Part shown: positions 25,796-34,767 of the stretch, in pieces
Layout: each line of letters begins with the position of its first letter
Position numbering within the stretch: position 1 is the first letter of the stretch
Assembly: GCA_947494565.1 (NCBI GenBank)
Contig: CANLVG010000017.1
Coordinates: 1-36,212 of the forward strand
Origin: an uncultured Flavobacteriaceae bacterium
GTDB lineage: Bacteria; Bacteroidota; Bacteroidia; Flavobacteriales; Flavobacteriaceae
Direction: 5' to 3'
Length of the DNA stretch: 36,212 bases
Notes under the pieces: generated by a model
Seen by the model: only the letters and a program-made list of their open reading frames with translations
The model's database searches: none
What the model was told of the DNA's origin: nothing
Program-made: the position numbers and the translations under genes

Positions 25796-27358
25796 TTAAT
25801 ATCCATCATTCTGAACTAGGTTGGGGTTTTGATCCAACTCGTTCTGTGGAATGGCCATATACTCTCTCCCGGGTTTATAAGCACTGGTTCCTGCACTTCT
25901 CGATTTAAGATCAGGATTGTTGACAATGACATCAACAACTTTATCCCAACGTAGTAGATCAAAATACCTCGTACGCTCGAAAGTCAATTCTTTGATTCGT
26001 TCATCTTCAATGTCCTTCATGGTCAACGAAGTGAAGGCCGGCATATCCGCCCGTGCCCGTACTTGATTAATGGCATCCAATGCCGCGGCAGAAGAACCAC
26101 TTAGCTCAAACTCTGCCTCAGCGAACATTAACAATACATCAGCATAGCGCATCATTCTTAAGTTATTGCCCGCACCATGCCAACCTTCTGCCAAAGATTG
26201 GGAAAGTCCGTTAAATTCCCAATCAAGCCATTTATTACCATAAATATCAGTAGCGGAAGCATCGTAAACGTCGGTGTAAGATTGATCGAGGTAGGTTTTA
26301 GATTCAAGAACTTCTCCCTCATAGGTTGTGGTCTCATTGGTATTCCAAAAGAAAGTGACGAACGTTCTCGGGTCAATTTCATCATTTATTGTCCTTTCGT
26401 CCAAAAACAGGTCGAGTGCCCATTGGTTTACAGTCATACCATCTTGGTTGGTGAAACCCGCAGGAGCAAAATCAGGTTGGTAACCCGACCCTTTTCCGCG
26501 ATTTGGTGCATCACCACCCCAAGCACCATTGCCATCGGCAATGAGTTGAATCTCGAATAAAGATTCAGCGTTATTTTCAAACTCCTCGGTAAAATTATGA
26601 GCGTAATTATCCATTAACTGGTAGTTGCCACTGCTTATTATTTTTTGAAATTCTGCCTTGGCTTCCGCAAACTTTTGCTGATACAAAAAGGCTTTACCTA
26701 AGTAAGCTATGGCGGCGCCAGAGGTCGCTCTTCCCGTTTGATCGGAAGGCCAAGATTCAGGCAATAAGGTTTGGGCGGCTTGTAAATCGGATTCTATGAG
26801 GGCCCATACCTCCGATGGATCCGCCTGCACTATTGCTTGTGGATCTTCTATTTCAGTAAAGGGTATAGTAATTAGGGGAATATTTCTCCAATTGTTCAAC
26901 AAATTGAAATAGTTAAAAGCCCTGATGAAGTGAGCCTCACCAAGAATGTTGTCTTTGGTCGTTTGATCCATTTCAATATCGGGTACCCTAAAAAGAACTT
27001 CGTTGGCTCTTGTAACACCTTGATACATGGCCTGCCAAACCCATTTTATGGGATTACCTGCAGGGTCTGTGTTGAAATAACTTGCCTGTGTTCTATCCGA
27101 TGTACCAAAACCATTGATGACATCATCACGATAGTCCGATAAGAAAACTTCAAATCTGGAATAGTACAGAATGTTGGTCAATGGACTATATGCGCCAATT
27201 ATTCCTTTTTCCGCATCTTCGGCGCTCTGCCAAAAAGATGAAGGGGTCAATGCATTGGGGTTGGGTTGGTCTAAAATGTCATCACTGCAGTTCACAGTGA
27301 ATGCAAAGACCGCAAGCAACGCCAAACTAATCTTAAGTTTATTCATTCTATTTTTCAT
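25796..27358 (-). CDS. SusD/RagB-family nutrient-binding outer membrane lipoprotein
   Basis: The 520-residue protein has a lipoprotein signal ending at VNC with the acidic +2 region SDD, which resembles the surface-export signal of Flavobacteriia. A start at Met5 is also possible. SusD-type features follow: LDQPNPNALTPSSFWQSAEDAE near the N-terminus, TPR-like helices (AIAYLGKAFLYQQKFAEAKAEF), and C-terminal MRYADVLLMFAEAEFE, INQVRARADMP, ELTFERTRYFDLLRWD and YMAIPQNELDQNPNL. SusD lids the SusC channel and binds the glycan. The gene is 17 bp downstream of SusC. The low-specificity sequence does not tell the glycan. Confidence 0.96.
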   Translation of the reverse strand: MKNRMNKLKISLALLAVFAFTVNCSDDILDQPNPNALTPSSFWQSAEDAEKGIIGAYSPLTNILYYSRFEVFLSDYRDDVINGFGTSDRTQASYFNTDPAGNPIKWVWQAMYQGVTRANEVLFRVPDIEMDQTTKDNILGEAHFIRAFNYFNLLNNWRNIPLITIPFTEIEDPQAIVQADPSEVWALIESDLQAAQTLLPESWPSDQTGRATSGAAIAYLGKAFLYQQKFAEAKAEFQKIISSGNYQLMDNYAHNFTEEFENNAESLFEIQLIADGNGAWGGDAPNRGKGSGYQPDFAPAGFTNQDGMTVNQWALDLFLDERTINDEIDPRTFVTFFWNTNETTTYEGEVLESKTYLDQSYTDVYDASATDIYGNKWLDWEFNGLSQSLAEGWHGAGNNLRMMRYADVLLMFAEAEFELSGSSAAALDAINQVRARADMPAFTSLTMKDIEDERIKELTFERTRYFDLLRWDKVVDVIVNNPDLKSRSAGTSAYKPGREYMAIPQNELDQNPNLVQNDGY

Positions 27359-27375
27359 TTTGCTATTTTTTTAAG

Positions 27376-30300
27376 TTAAAAGGAAATTTGTAAACCAGCC
27401 TGGAACGTTCTTGGTGTAGGAATAACACCTTCGTCCACTCCCAGGTTGAATTGTCTCTGATCTTCCCCACCTCTGGTATTTCTACCGATTTCAGGATAGT
27501 ATCCCGAGTAATCGGAAATGGTAAATAGATTAATTGCGGAAACGTATAATCTAAGTTTACTGAGTTTGATTTTATCTAAGATCGTGTCTGGAAGACTATA
27601 CCCTATCTGGGCATTTCGTAGTCTAAAGTAAGCACCACTCTCAAGATAGAAATCAGACATTCTTCTATTGAAACCGTTATCGGCCTGCGTATTTCTAGGT
27701 ATAGTAGTATTAGTGTTTGAAGGGGTCCATGCATTTAAGGCCTCCGCCAAGTAATTTCCATCCGTATCGAAGAAACCTCGATATCTATTACTGTTTAGGA
27801 GTGTATTTCCTGAAACGCCATTGAAGAACAAGTTCAGATCCCATTGCTTGTAGTTCGCCCCAAGGTTAATACCGTATTCAAAATTAGGGATGGCACTGCC
27901 CAGATAGGTTTGATCATCCACATCTATATCACCATCGCCATCCAAATCCCTAAATTTCAAATCCCCGGCCACAGGGGTCCCTGATGCATCATTGGCCGCA
28001 GCGGCCTCTGCATCGGTTTGATAGATTCCGTCGACAACGTAACCATAAAAGGAGCCGATGGGTTCTCCGATATCCGTTCGCTTGCTATTTAGACTGTTTG
28101 ATGTAAAGCTTCCCGTAATTATTGGCGTAGAACCCCCTAGACTTGTTACTTCATTATTCAAGGTAGAAAAGTTGAATGACGCATTAAAAGAAAAATCATC
28201 ACTTAATTGATCTCTGTAATTCGCCGAGAATTCGAACCCTTTGTTATCCACACTGGCGGTATTGAAAGGGACGTCATTATCAAAACCAGTGTAAATCGGT
28301 AGACGAATACCTACTAAGATATCCTCTGATTTTTTAATGAAATAATCCATTGATATATCAAGCTTATTGTTGAAGGCAGCAAAATCCAAACCGATATCGG
28401 TGGTCTTTGTGGTTTCCCAAAAGATGTTGGGATTGACCCCCTGCGTAATCGAGTAGCCCGTAACTCGACCTGGAGTGTCGCCTAAAACATACTCACTAAA
28501 TAGATTTAATTGCGGGTCAACGGCGTAGACCTCAACGTTGTTCGATCCGATTTCACCATAACTGGCTCGAAACTTCAAATTTGAAATTGCCGAGACATTC
28601 TCCATGAATTTTTCATTACTTATGTTCCAAGCAAAGGCCGCAGAAGGAAAGGTACCCCATCTCAAACCTTCAAGAAATAGTGAGGAGCCATCTCTACGTA
28701 TCGTAGCGGTCAACAGGTATCGGTCATCAAAAGAGTAATTGATTCTACCAAAATAGGATTGTATTGTCGAAGTATTATCGAAAGAGGGCGCATTGGAAAC
28801 TTCTTCAGCGGCCGAGGGAACGCGTATGTCATTGGAAGGAAATCTTCTCGCATCCGCACCAAGTCTTCTGGTGTTGTTCTCTTGTTGGGTAAAACCACCG
28901 ATCACATCTAAGCCATGTTTGCCAAAAGTCTTTTTGTAGTTCAGGGTATGTTCGATCAGCGTCGATAGAAAAGTATCGTTTCTTTCACTAATTTCAGCGA
29001 AATTACCCAAATTCCCATTGACGAAAACTGCGTCTTGAGGTCTAAATCTATAGTTGTTGTTCAGATTGAACTCCAATCCTAAATTCAATTTATACGTAAG
29101 ACTTTCGAAAAGGGTATAGGAGGCCGCCAAATTTCCCAAGACATTGCTGTTGGTTACGGTTCTGTCCTCTAAAGCGGCAACTCCTAACTCGTTAATAATA
29201 GTTCCCGGGCCGTAGAATGTTGCCAGGGCCGATCCTGGAGCTAAATCGGAAGAGTTCCAATTCCCATCACTATCTCTCAAACGAATGGTAGGGAGTAAAT
29301 TACGCTCTTTGTTAAAGTAGGGGTTAGGATTATTGACCGAACGGGTCAAACCAATAGTGTTTTCAAGTTTGAAATTACCCTTGGTGAACGAGCCATTGGC
29401 TCGTACCGTATATCGTTCAAAATCGTCATACTTGACCACACTTTCATTATCAAAATGACTTAGCGAAAGGCTAAAGAGGGTATTCTCGCCCCCACCTGCT
29501 AACCTAAGGTTCGTATTGGTAATCTGACCCGTTCGTAGTGATTCATCATAAAGATTACTGGTACGATTTGGGTTAAACTCCGTATCATTGGCGGGGGATC
29601 GGGGAGTGCCATCATTATCATCGGCTCTGTTTACAATATCGGCATATTGCCTTGCGTTGGCCCAGTCAATGGTATTGATGACCTCGTTAAAACCATAATT
29701 GGTATCTAAATCGATAGTCAACCTGCCTCGAGTACCTTTTTTGGTTGTGATGATGACCACCCCATTGGCGGCCCTAGAACCATAAATAGCGGTTGAAGAC
29801 GCATCTTTCAAAACAGAAATGGTATCGATGTCTTGAGGGTTGACAGAATTCATATTCCCTGTAATAACACCATCAATAACGAATAAAGGACCAGCTGCGG
29901 ACAAGGTTCCTGTACCTCTAATTGTAATGAGGGATGTAGCTCCGGCCGCTCCGCCTTGCGCTTGAATATTGACACCGGCCATTCTACCTTGGAGCGCCTG
30001 TGCAGGGTCGCTGTAGGTAAGATTTTCGATATCATCTCCTCCAACGGTACCTACCGCACCGGTCAAATCAGATTTCTTTTGAGAGCCATAGCCGATAACG
30101 ACAACCTCTTCAAGTTGACTCGCATCTTCTTCAAGTGATACATTGATAGCCGATCGTCCATTGACCGCTTCTTCAAGTGTAGTGAAACCGAGATAACTGA
30201 ATACCAAGGTGGCGTCGGATGAGGCATCTATGGTATAATTACCATCGAAATCCGACTGGGTTCCGTTTGTAGTTCCCTTTACCAAAACGTTAGCACCGGC

Positions 30301-30450
30301 CAGGGGCTGACCTGTGTCATCAGTAATCGTACCGCTAACGGTAGCATCTTGCGCATGACCTACGACGCAGACGGAAAACCATACAAACGCGCAGAGTAAC
30401 ATGCGAATCGAACATTTTTTTTGAGTTAATTCAAACATTTTCATAAACAT
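27376..30450 (-). CDS. SusC/RagA-family TonB-linked outer membrane transporter
   Basis: The 1024-residue transporter has a signal peptide (cleavage about Ala33, GHAQD). A carboxypeptidase-regulatory-like domain covers about 37-105 (VSGTITDDTGQPLAGANVLVKG), with the family's EEVVVIGYG TonB-box region next. The plug follows (DLTGAVGTV, GRMAGVNIQAQGG, ITIRGTGTL, VLKDASSTAIYGSRAANGVVIITTKKG), then a large 22-strand beta barrel ending in AGLQISF. It imports oligosaccharides captured with SusD, powered by TonB-ExbBD. The upstream 449 bp contains a decayed gene fragment and copies of a 12-mer repeat but no clear -7 box that I could fix. Confidence 0.96.
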   Translation of the reverse strand: MFMKMFELTQKKCSIRMLLCAFVWFSVCVVGHAQDATVSGTITDDTGQPLAGANVLVKGTTNGTQSDFDGNYTIDASSDATLVFSYLGFTTLEEAVNGRSAINVSLEEDASQLEEVVVIGYGSQKKSDLTGAVGTVGGDDIENLTYSDPAQALQGRMAGVNIQAQGGAAGATSLITIRGTGTLSAAGPLFVIDGVITGNMNSVNPQDIDTISVLKDASSTAIYGSRAANGVVIITTKKGTRGRLTIDLDTNYGFNEVINTIDWANARQYADIVNRADDNDGTPRSPANDTEFNPNRTSNLYDESLRTGQITNTNLRLAGGGENTLFSLSLSHFDNESVVKYDDFERYTVRANGSFTKGNFKLENTIGLTRSVNNPNPYFNKERNLLPTIRLRDSDGNWNSSDLAPGSALATFYGPGTIINELGVAALEDRTVTNSNVLGNLAASYTLFESLTYKLNLGLEFNLNNNYRFRPQDAVFVNGNLGNFAEISERNDTFLSTLIEHTLNYKKTFGKHGLDVIGGFTQQENNTRRLGADARRFPSNDIRVPSAAEEVSNAPSFDNTSTIQSYFGRINYSFDDRYLLTATIRRDGSSLFLEGLRWGTFPSAAFAWNISNEKFMENVSAISNLKFRASYGEIGSNNVEVYAVDPQLNLFSEYVLGDTPGRVTGYSITQGVNPNIFWETTKTTDIGLDFAAFNNKLDISMDYFIKKSEDILVGIRLPIYTGFDNDVPFNTASVDNKGFEFSANYRDQLSDDFSFNASFNFSTLNNEVTSLGGSTPIITGSFTSNSLNSKRTDIGEPIGSFYGYVVDGIYQTDAEAAAANDASGTPVAGDLKFRDLDGDGDIDVDDQTYLGSAIPNFEYGINLGANYKQWDLNLFFNGVSGNTLLNSNRYRGFFDTDGNYLAEALNAWTPSNTNTTIPRNTQADNGFNRRMSDFYLESGAYFRLRNAQIGYSLPDTILDKIKLSKLRLYVSAINLFTISDYSGYYPEIGRNTRGGEDQRQFNLGVDEGVIPTPRTFQAGLQISF

Positions 30451-30543
30451 TTAGTTCTTAAAAGGTTATTTAGATAGTTTTAATTGGGGATAAAATTACA
30501 TCCAACATAAACTACCTTACGTCACAAACATCTTGTATGAAAT

Positions 30544-30555
30544 AACAAATGGTTT
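30544..30555 (-). repeat. 12-base repeat AAACCATTTGTT, copy 1
   Basis: Reads AAACCATTTGTT on the minus strand, about 94 bases upstream of the SusC start. Exact copies occur at 30607-30618 and 32147-32158. It is partly palindromic (AA...AT...TT). Confidence 0.5.
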
Positions 30556-30574
30556 CCTTTGAAAAACATCCGCT

Positions 30575-30760
30575 CTATTTTTTTTCTAGGGCAATCAAGG
30601 CGTCCAAAACCATTTGTTCTATGAATTTGGACGAACTTCCAGCTGGTTCAAATGCGGTAATACTATTCTTGTAGACGCTTGAATCCTTTGGAAGAGTAGG
30701 TTCAAGTAAAATACCGTAGTTGCGATTTATGCTGAGTGATCTGTTTAAAACAATATGCGG
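30575..30760 (-). pseudogene. 5'-truncated gene fragment, 61 codons plus stop
   Basis: The minus strand has a frame open for 61 codons, ending in TAG at 30577-30575, with a coherent protein-like sequence (RNYGILLEPTLPKDSSVYK, then an ITAFEPAG segment, and the tail KFIEQMVLDALIALEKK). It has no usable start codon near its beginning: an in-frame stop lies immediately upstream at 30763-30761, with a further readable stretch VAFIG beyond it. It looks like the C-terminus of a once longer soluble protein whose front has been lost. I could not name the family. Composition is protein-like rather than intergenic. It could also be chance, since 60 open codons are not rare in AT-rich DNA. Confidence 0.4.
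30607..30618 (+). repeat. 12-base repeat AAACCATTTGTT, copy 2
   Basis: Exact copy on the plus strand, inside the minus-strand gene relic. It lies within a larger inverted repeat with 8-bp arms CGTCCAAA (30601-30608) and TTTGGACG (30626-30633). Confidence 0.5.
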
Positions 30761-30899
30761 CTATCCTATAAATGCAACCAAAATTTGTAGAACTACATAT
30801 CTGTTTTACAAATAAAGACATGTGTCACCCTTCAAACTTTTTGATTAGGTAATCTTTGTGTTACTGAATTTTTTATAGTGGACCATTTATTCATCTACC

Positions 30900-31170
30900 A
30901 TGTCAGTTTTATTTGTTCGTAGCCGTATCTCAGCTTGGTCTGGAACCAAGTTTTGTATCCCTTGCTTAGTTCTTTTCCCCACTTGGATTAGTGCACAATC
31001 AGTGGACTATGAAGCTACTTGGCCATCATTAAGACAGCATCAGACCCCAGAATGGTTTAAGGATGTCAAGTTTGGCATATCTAACTTGCGGTTATTGGGA
31101 AGGACTCTTCAACCGAAATACAAAAAAACACCAACGAGCATACCGGTCATTTTCAGAAATGAGAAAATAG
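30900..31170 (+). pseudogene. Glycosidase relic: GH29-like N-terminus joined out of frame to another glycosidase-like C-terminus
   Basis: An ATG at 30900 opens a frame with a signal-peptide-like segment (CLVLFPTWISAQS) and then YEATWPSLRQHQTPEWF followed by KDVKFGI, the start of a GH29 alpha-L-fucosidase; the intact GH29 in this window has NYKDPEWFNDQKFGIFIHWG at the same place. After FGI (about 31079) the frame loses sense and runs to 31196. In the +1 frame from 31087 one reads CGYWEGLFNRNTKKHQRAYR with a stop at 31168-31170, which resembles the C-terminal end of clan GH-A glycosidases. This is best explained by a large internal deletion with loss of frame. The second identification is weaker than the first. 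Confidence 0.7.
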
Positions 31171-31224
31171 GGGAGTACGCCTTTGTATTGAAATAGAACA
31201 AAAAAAGTAAAATACGTAACGATT

Positions 31225-32094
31225 ATGAGGAACTTAAAATATGTGATTCTTTTTGTAGCGATAGAATTTTTGATGACCCCTATCCTCAATGCCCAAGAAG
31301 CGGAATGGACCCCTTTGTTAGACGATGAGCTTTCAAGGTGGGATGTTTTCATTGGCGTTCCCCATCATACGGTCAAAGGTTTGGATGAGGCCCCTAAGGG
31401 AGACGGCATGGAAGGTACCCCGTTAGGTTTGAATAAAGACCCATTACAAGTGTTTTCGATGCATCAAGTGGATGGGGAAGAAGTTCTTCATGTAAGTGGT
31501 GAAATTTATGGCGGGCTAACCTCCAAGGAAATCTATGAAAACTACCACCTTAAGCTTGAGTTCAAATGGGGTGAAAAAAAGTGGGAGCCCAGATTGAATG
31601 ACAAGCGCGATAATGGTCTTTTATATCATTGCAATGGTGAACACGGCGCTTTTTGGAATGTTTGGATGGAGTCTCAAGAGTTTCAGATTCAAGAAGGGGA
31701 TATGGGTGATTACTTCGGCTTGGCCGGCGGTGTGAATACGATTCGAACCCGTATGAATGAAACAGGTTTTTATGAGTACGACCCATCAGGGAGTCCCACG
31801 CGACTGGGTATCGGCCTTGAAGGAAAGAATATGTATCGAGGTGTAAGGCGAGGTAATTCAGAAAGGCCTTATGGGCAGTGGAATACTTTAGAATTGGTCT
31901 GTTTCAATGGACAATCGTTTCACATTGTAAATGGTACGGTAGTGATGATCTTAGATAAAGCGGAGCGCCGCACCGAAGTGGGTTACGAAATCGTAACACG
32001 CGGAAAGATTCAACTGCAGTCCGAGGCCGCCGAGGCGTATTATCGAAATATTGAAATTCGAAAGATAACCGAGTTGCCAAAGTTCTTGAAATAG
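31225..32094 (+). CDS. Secreted DUF1080 (3-keto-disaccharide hydrolase-like) protein
   Basis: The 289-residue protein has a signal peptide (about 1-23, PILNAQEAEW). The rest is a concanavalin-like DUF1080 domain: WTPLLDDELSRWDVFIG, YENYHLKLEFKWGEKKW, DNGLLYHCNGEHG, NVWMESQEFQIQEGDMGDY, GQWNTLELVCFNG, VNGTVVMIL and a terminal KIQLQSEAAEAYYRNIEIRKI. The domain name comes from members that hydrolyse 3-keto-disaccharides; many family members bind or cleave other glycans, so activity is not certain. It lies between a glycosidase relic and the GH29 gene on the same strand, 166 bp before the latter, consistent with a role in glycan use in the periplasm. Confidence 0.9.
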   Translation: MRNLKYVILFVAIEFLMTPILNAQEAEWTPLLDDELSRWDVFIGVPHHTVKGLDEAPKGDGMEGTPLGLNKDPLQVFSMHQVDGEEVLHVSGEIYGGLTSKEIYENYHLKLEFKWGEKKWEPRLNDKRDNGLLYHCNGEHGAFWNVWMESQEFQIQEGDMGDYFGLAGGVNTIRTRMNETGFYEYDPSGSPTRLGIGLEGKNMYRGVRRGNSERPYGQWNTLELVCFNGQSFHIVNGTVVMILDKAERRTEVGYEIVTRGKIQLQSEAAEAYYRNIEIRKITELPKFLK

Positions 32095-32146
32095 GCAAGA
32101 GTTGCGTTATAATGGATAGCCATGAACAAATGATAATTGGGTCGAC

Positions 32147-32158
32147 AAACCATTTGTT
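32147..32158 (+). repeat. 12-base repeat AAACCATTTGTT, copy 3
   Basis: Exact plus-strand copy about 103 bases upstream of the GH29 start. The following 15 bases also resemble those after copy 2 (9 of 15 identical, both with TTTGG), so the similarity is longer than the 12-mer. Confidence 0.5.
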
Positions 32159-32260
32159 GTGTTATTTTGGTCAAAAAATAATAGGCGATGGAAAGAAAAT
32201 ACTGAATTTAGCTTTTGCTTTTTGTGGCGATATTGCTGCGTTAACCAACCTGATAAATAG

Positions 32261-33817
32261 ATGATTTTAATGAGAAGAGTTTCTACAATACTACTAGTTT
32301 CCATCCTCTTGTTTTCGTGTGGATCAAAAAAGGAAGATGCAAAAAAGGACATGGCATCCAAAATGGATTCTGTAGCACTTTTTGAACCTAATTGGGAGTC
32401 CATCAAAAAAAATTACAAAGATCCTGAATGGTTCAATGATCAAAAATTCGGAATATTCATTCACTGGGGGCCCTATTCCGTTCCTGCACACGGCTCCGAA
32501 TGGTATCCGCGTCGAATGTATATGGACAGTGCTACATTTACGGCCCAATTGAAACCTCAGCAAGATGGTCCGAATGAGACCTATCTCCATCACAAGAAAA
32601 CCTATGGCAATCTAAAGGATTTTGGATACAAAGACTTTATTCCGATGTTCAAAGCGGAAAAATTCGACCCAAAAGAATGGATTTCATTGTTTAAAAAAGC
32701 GGGCGCGAAATACGTGGTTCCAGTTGCCGATCATCATGACGGTTTTGCCATGTTCGCTTCAAAAGAAACCAAATGGAATGCGGCCAATATGGGACCTAAA
32801 CGTGATGTACTTGGTGAACTTTTCACTGAGGGCCGAAAACAAGGGCTTATTATGGGCGCCTCCTCACATTATGCGTTCAACTGGTCTTATTATAATAAAA
32901 AAGACCACTTCGATACCGTGGATCCCGAGTATGCCGATCTATATTCACCGAAGGGAAAAGATTTAAAGGAGCCCGTTTCGGAAGAGTTCAAAAAAATGTG
33001 GTGGGATCGCACCGTTGACCTGATAGACAATTACCAACCTGAAATATTGTGGTTCGATTTCTATTTGGACATACCCGATTATGAAGAGTACCGTCCTAAA
33101 TTGGCCGCGTATTACTACAATAAAGGTATTGAGTGGGGTAAAGAAGTGGTCATAAACGATAAGAACTTATTTCATGAAGCATTTCCGGAAGGTACTGTTA
33201 TCTATGACCTTGAACGCGGTAAGCTTCCAGGGATTCGAAAATTACCTTGGCAGACCGATACCTCTATTGGAAAAAATTCTTGGGGTTACGTGACGAACGA
33301 AGAAGCGAAAACTCCCAACTCACTTGTTGATGACCTTGTTGATATCGTATCGAAGAACGGTAACCTATTGCTTAATGTCGGACCAAGGGCAGATGGGACC
33401 ATACCTGAGGACCAGCAAGAAACCCTTTTAAAGATAGGCGACTGGCTGGCAACGAATGGGGAGGCCATCTATAATTCCGAATATTGGAAAACTTTTGGGG
33501 AAGGCCCAACGGAGGAAGAGGGTGGATATATGTCGGAGCACGCAAAGAAAAAAGATTTCACGGCGCAAGACATACGCTTTACCACTAACGGTAATAAGCT
33601 CTATGCAATTATGCTTGACTGGCCCAAAGATGCTAAGATAAATATCAAATCATTGGGCGCCACAAGTGAACATGCCAAAGATATCGATATCAAAAGCATA
33701 CGACTTTTGGGTAGCGATGCAAATCTTACTTTCGAAAGAACCGATGCTGCACTTGAAGTATCGGGTCTAGGGGCTAAAACAGGCAATTTTGCCCATGTTT
33801 TGGAAATAACGTTGTAA
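32261..33817 (+). CDS. GH29 alpha-L-fucosidase, lipoprotein
   Basis: The 518-residue enzyme (or 515 from the Met at 32270) begins with a lipoprotein signal, LLFSC at 17-20. GH29 motifs follow: DPEWFNDQKFGIFIHWGPYS (54-73), VVPVADHHDGFAMF (152-165) and the catalytic nucleophile Asp266 in EILWFDFYLD. A C-terminal beta-sandwich region follows from about 400. The acid/base cannot be fixed confidently by eye. It removes terminal alpha-L-fucose from glycans at the cell surface or in the periplasm. Its gene follows the DUF1080 gene and ends at a strong terminator facing the AraC-type regulator. This is the best clue that the locus handles a fucose-containing glycan. Confidence 0.95.
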   Translation: MILMRRVSTILLVSILLFSCGSKKEDAKKDMASKMDSVALFEPNWESIKKNYKDPEWFNDQKFGIFIHWGPYSVPAHGSEWYPRRMYMDSATFTAQLKPQQDGPNETYLHHKKTYGNLKDFGYKDFIPMFKAEKFDPKEWISLFKKAGAKYVVPVADHHDGFAMFASKETKWNAANMGPKRDVLGELFTEGRKQGLIMGASSHYAFNWSYYNKKDHFDTVDPEYADLYSPKGKDLKEPVSEEFKKMWWDRTVDLIDNYQPEILWFDFYLDIPDYEEYRPKLAAYYYNKGIEWGKEVVINDKNLFHEAFPEGTVIYDLERGKLPGIRKLPWQTDTSIGKNSWGYVTNEEAKTPNSLVDDLVDIVSKNGNLLLNVGPRADGTIPEDQQETLLKIGDWLATNGEAIYNSEYWKTFGEGPTEEEGGYMSEHAKKKDFTAQDIRFTTNGNKLYAIMLDWPKDAKINIKSLGATSEHAKDIDIKSIRLLGSDANLTFERTDAALEVSGLGAKTGNFAHVLEITL

Positions 33818-33845
33818 CATAAAAGTAGCAGCTCTTTGAATAACG

Positions 33846-33887
33846 AAAAGGCGCACTGGGGTTGAACTCAACTTTGGAGCGCCTTTT
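33846..33887. terminator. Bidirectional terminator between GH29 and AraC-type genes
   Basis: AAAAGGCGC (33846-33854) pairs perfectly with GCGCCTTTT (33879-33887), and an inner GTTG/CAAC stem around AACT sits in the loop. A-tract and T-tract on both ends suit termination in both directions between convergent genes, 29 bp after the GH29 stop and 5 bp from the regulator stop. Confidence 0.8.
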
Positions 33888-33891
33888 GATT

Positions 33892-34767
33892 TCAATTCGA
33901 TTGTCGCTTTTGATAGGCTAGGAATTCACTGGGAGACATTTGTTTGATGGCCCTGAATTGCCGATTGAAATTTGAAATCGTATGGAAACCCGATTCGTAG
34001 CAAATAGCTGAAATAGTGCTTTTGTTTTCAATCAACTGTTTACAGGCATATCCGATCCTAACCTCATTCAAGTATCTTGAAAAGGTCTTGCGATTGACTC
34101 TTTTAAAAAATCGACTGAAGGCCGAAGGGTTCATATTGGCTACCGCTGCGACATCGTCCAATGAGATAGGCTGGGCGAAATTTTCGAAGATGTATTCATA
34201 TGTTTTATCCAAGTTTTGATTTTGATTTTTTTTGAAGGAATGTACAAATCCCTCACTGGCCAACAATTCAAAAGTTTGATGTTGGGCCAATTGGTACAGC
34301 ACCTTTGTAAATTTCATGGTCCTTTTGAAACCGGCCTCCAATCGATTTATTTTCAAGATATCCCGAATCACTTTTTTGGGTAACGCAATGAATTTTATTC
34401 CATGTCTTGATTTCTGTAAGAGTTCCGCAATAGGTCGCATTTCGTCCGTTTCCAAAAAGCCATTCCCCAAAAACTCCCGATTAAAGTGAATCACGATATC
34501 CTCTGCGAGTAGATTACTATCTTTTTGAAAATAGACATCATCGTTGAGCCACATGTGCGGCAGGTTCTTTCCGATAAGTACCACATCACCCTCTTCGAAT
34601 TTTTTGATACTATCGCCAACAAAACGAGTGCCCGTACTTTTTAAGGAGAGTACCAGCTCTAATTCCGGATGATAGTGCCATACCTTGAGAAAATAAGGTT
34701 CGACATGGTGGGTTACCATGAACGAGCTATTTTCAGGTTTATCGCGATGTAATAGGTGTAATTTCAT
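33892..34767 (-). CDS. AraC-family transcriptional regulator with cupin-type sensor domain
   Basis: The 291-residue protein has an N-terminal cupin-like half (HHVEPYFLKVWHYHPELEL, FEEGDVVLIGKNLPHMW) that probably senses a sugar or sugar acid. The C-terminal third is a double helix-turn-helix AraC domain (SLDDVAAVANMNPSAFSRFF, EVRIGYACKQLIENKSTIS, ICYESGFHTISNFNRQFRAI, MSPSEFLAYQ). It lies convergent to GH29 and divergent from the zinc dehydrogenase/KDG kinase genes, 168 bp away, so it may control one or both sides. Proteins of this kind commonly activate neighbouring sugar-use genes. Target and ligand are inferred from position only. Confidence 0.94.
   Translation of the reverse strand: MKLHLLHRDKPENSSFMVTHHVEPYFLKVWHYHPELELVLSLKSTGTRFVGDSIKKFEEGDVVLIGKNLPHMWLNDDVYFQKDSNLLAEDIVIHFNREFLGNGFLETDEMRPIAELLQKSRHGIKFIALPKKVIRDILKINRLEAGFKRTMKFTKVLYQLAQHQTFELLASEGFVHSFKKNQNQNLDKTYEYIFENFAQPISLDDVAAVANMNPSAFSRFFKRVNRKTFSRYLNEVRIGYACKQLIENKSTISAICYESGFHTISNFNRQFRAIKQMSPSEFLAYQKRQSN

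Larger units (their letters stand above)
30451..30899. other. Intergenic region upstream of SusC with a gene relic and repeat copies
   Basis: The stretch holds the minus-strand relic described at 30575-30760 and two inverted copies of a 12-base word. The SusC promoter should lie in 30451-30560; TAGTTTAT near 30516-30523 (minus strand) is only a partial -7 match. From 30761 to 30899 I see AT-rich DNA with no reliable gene or promoter signal. Confidence 0.5.

Noticed and set aside
30601-30633. Inverted repeat CGTCCAAA/TTTGGACG as a terminator
   Set aside because: The loop is 17 nt and no T-run follows on either strand; it also lies in the readable part of a gene relic, so chance is likely.
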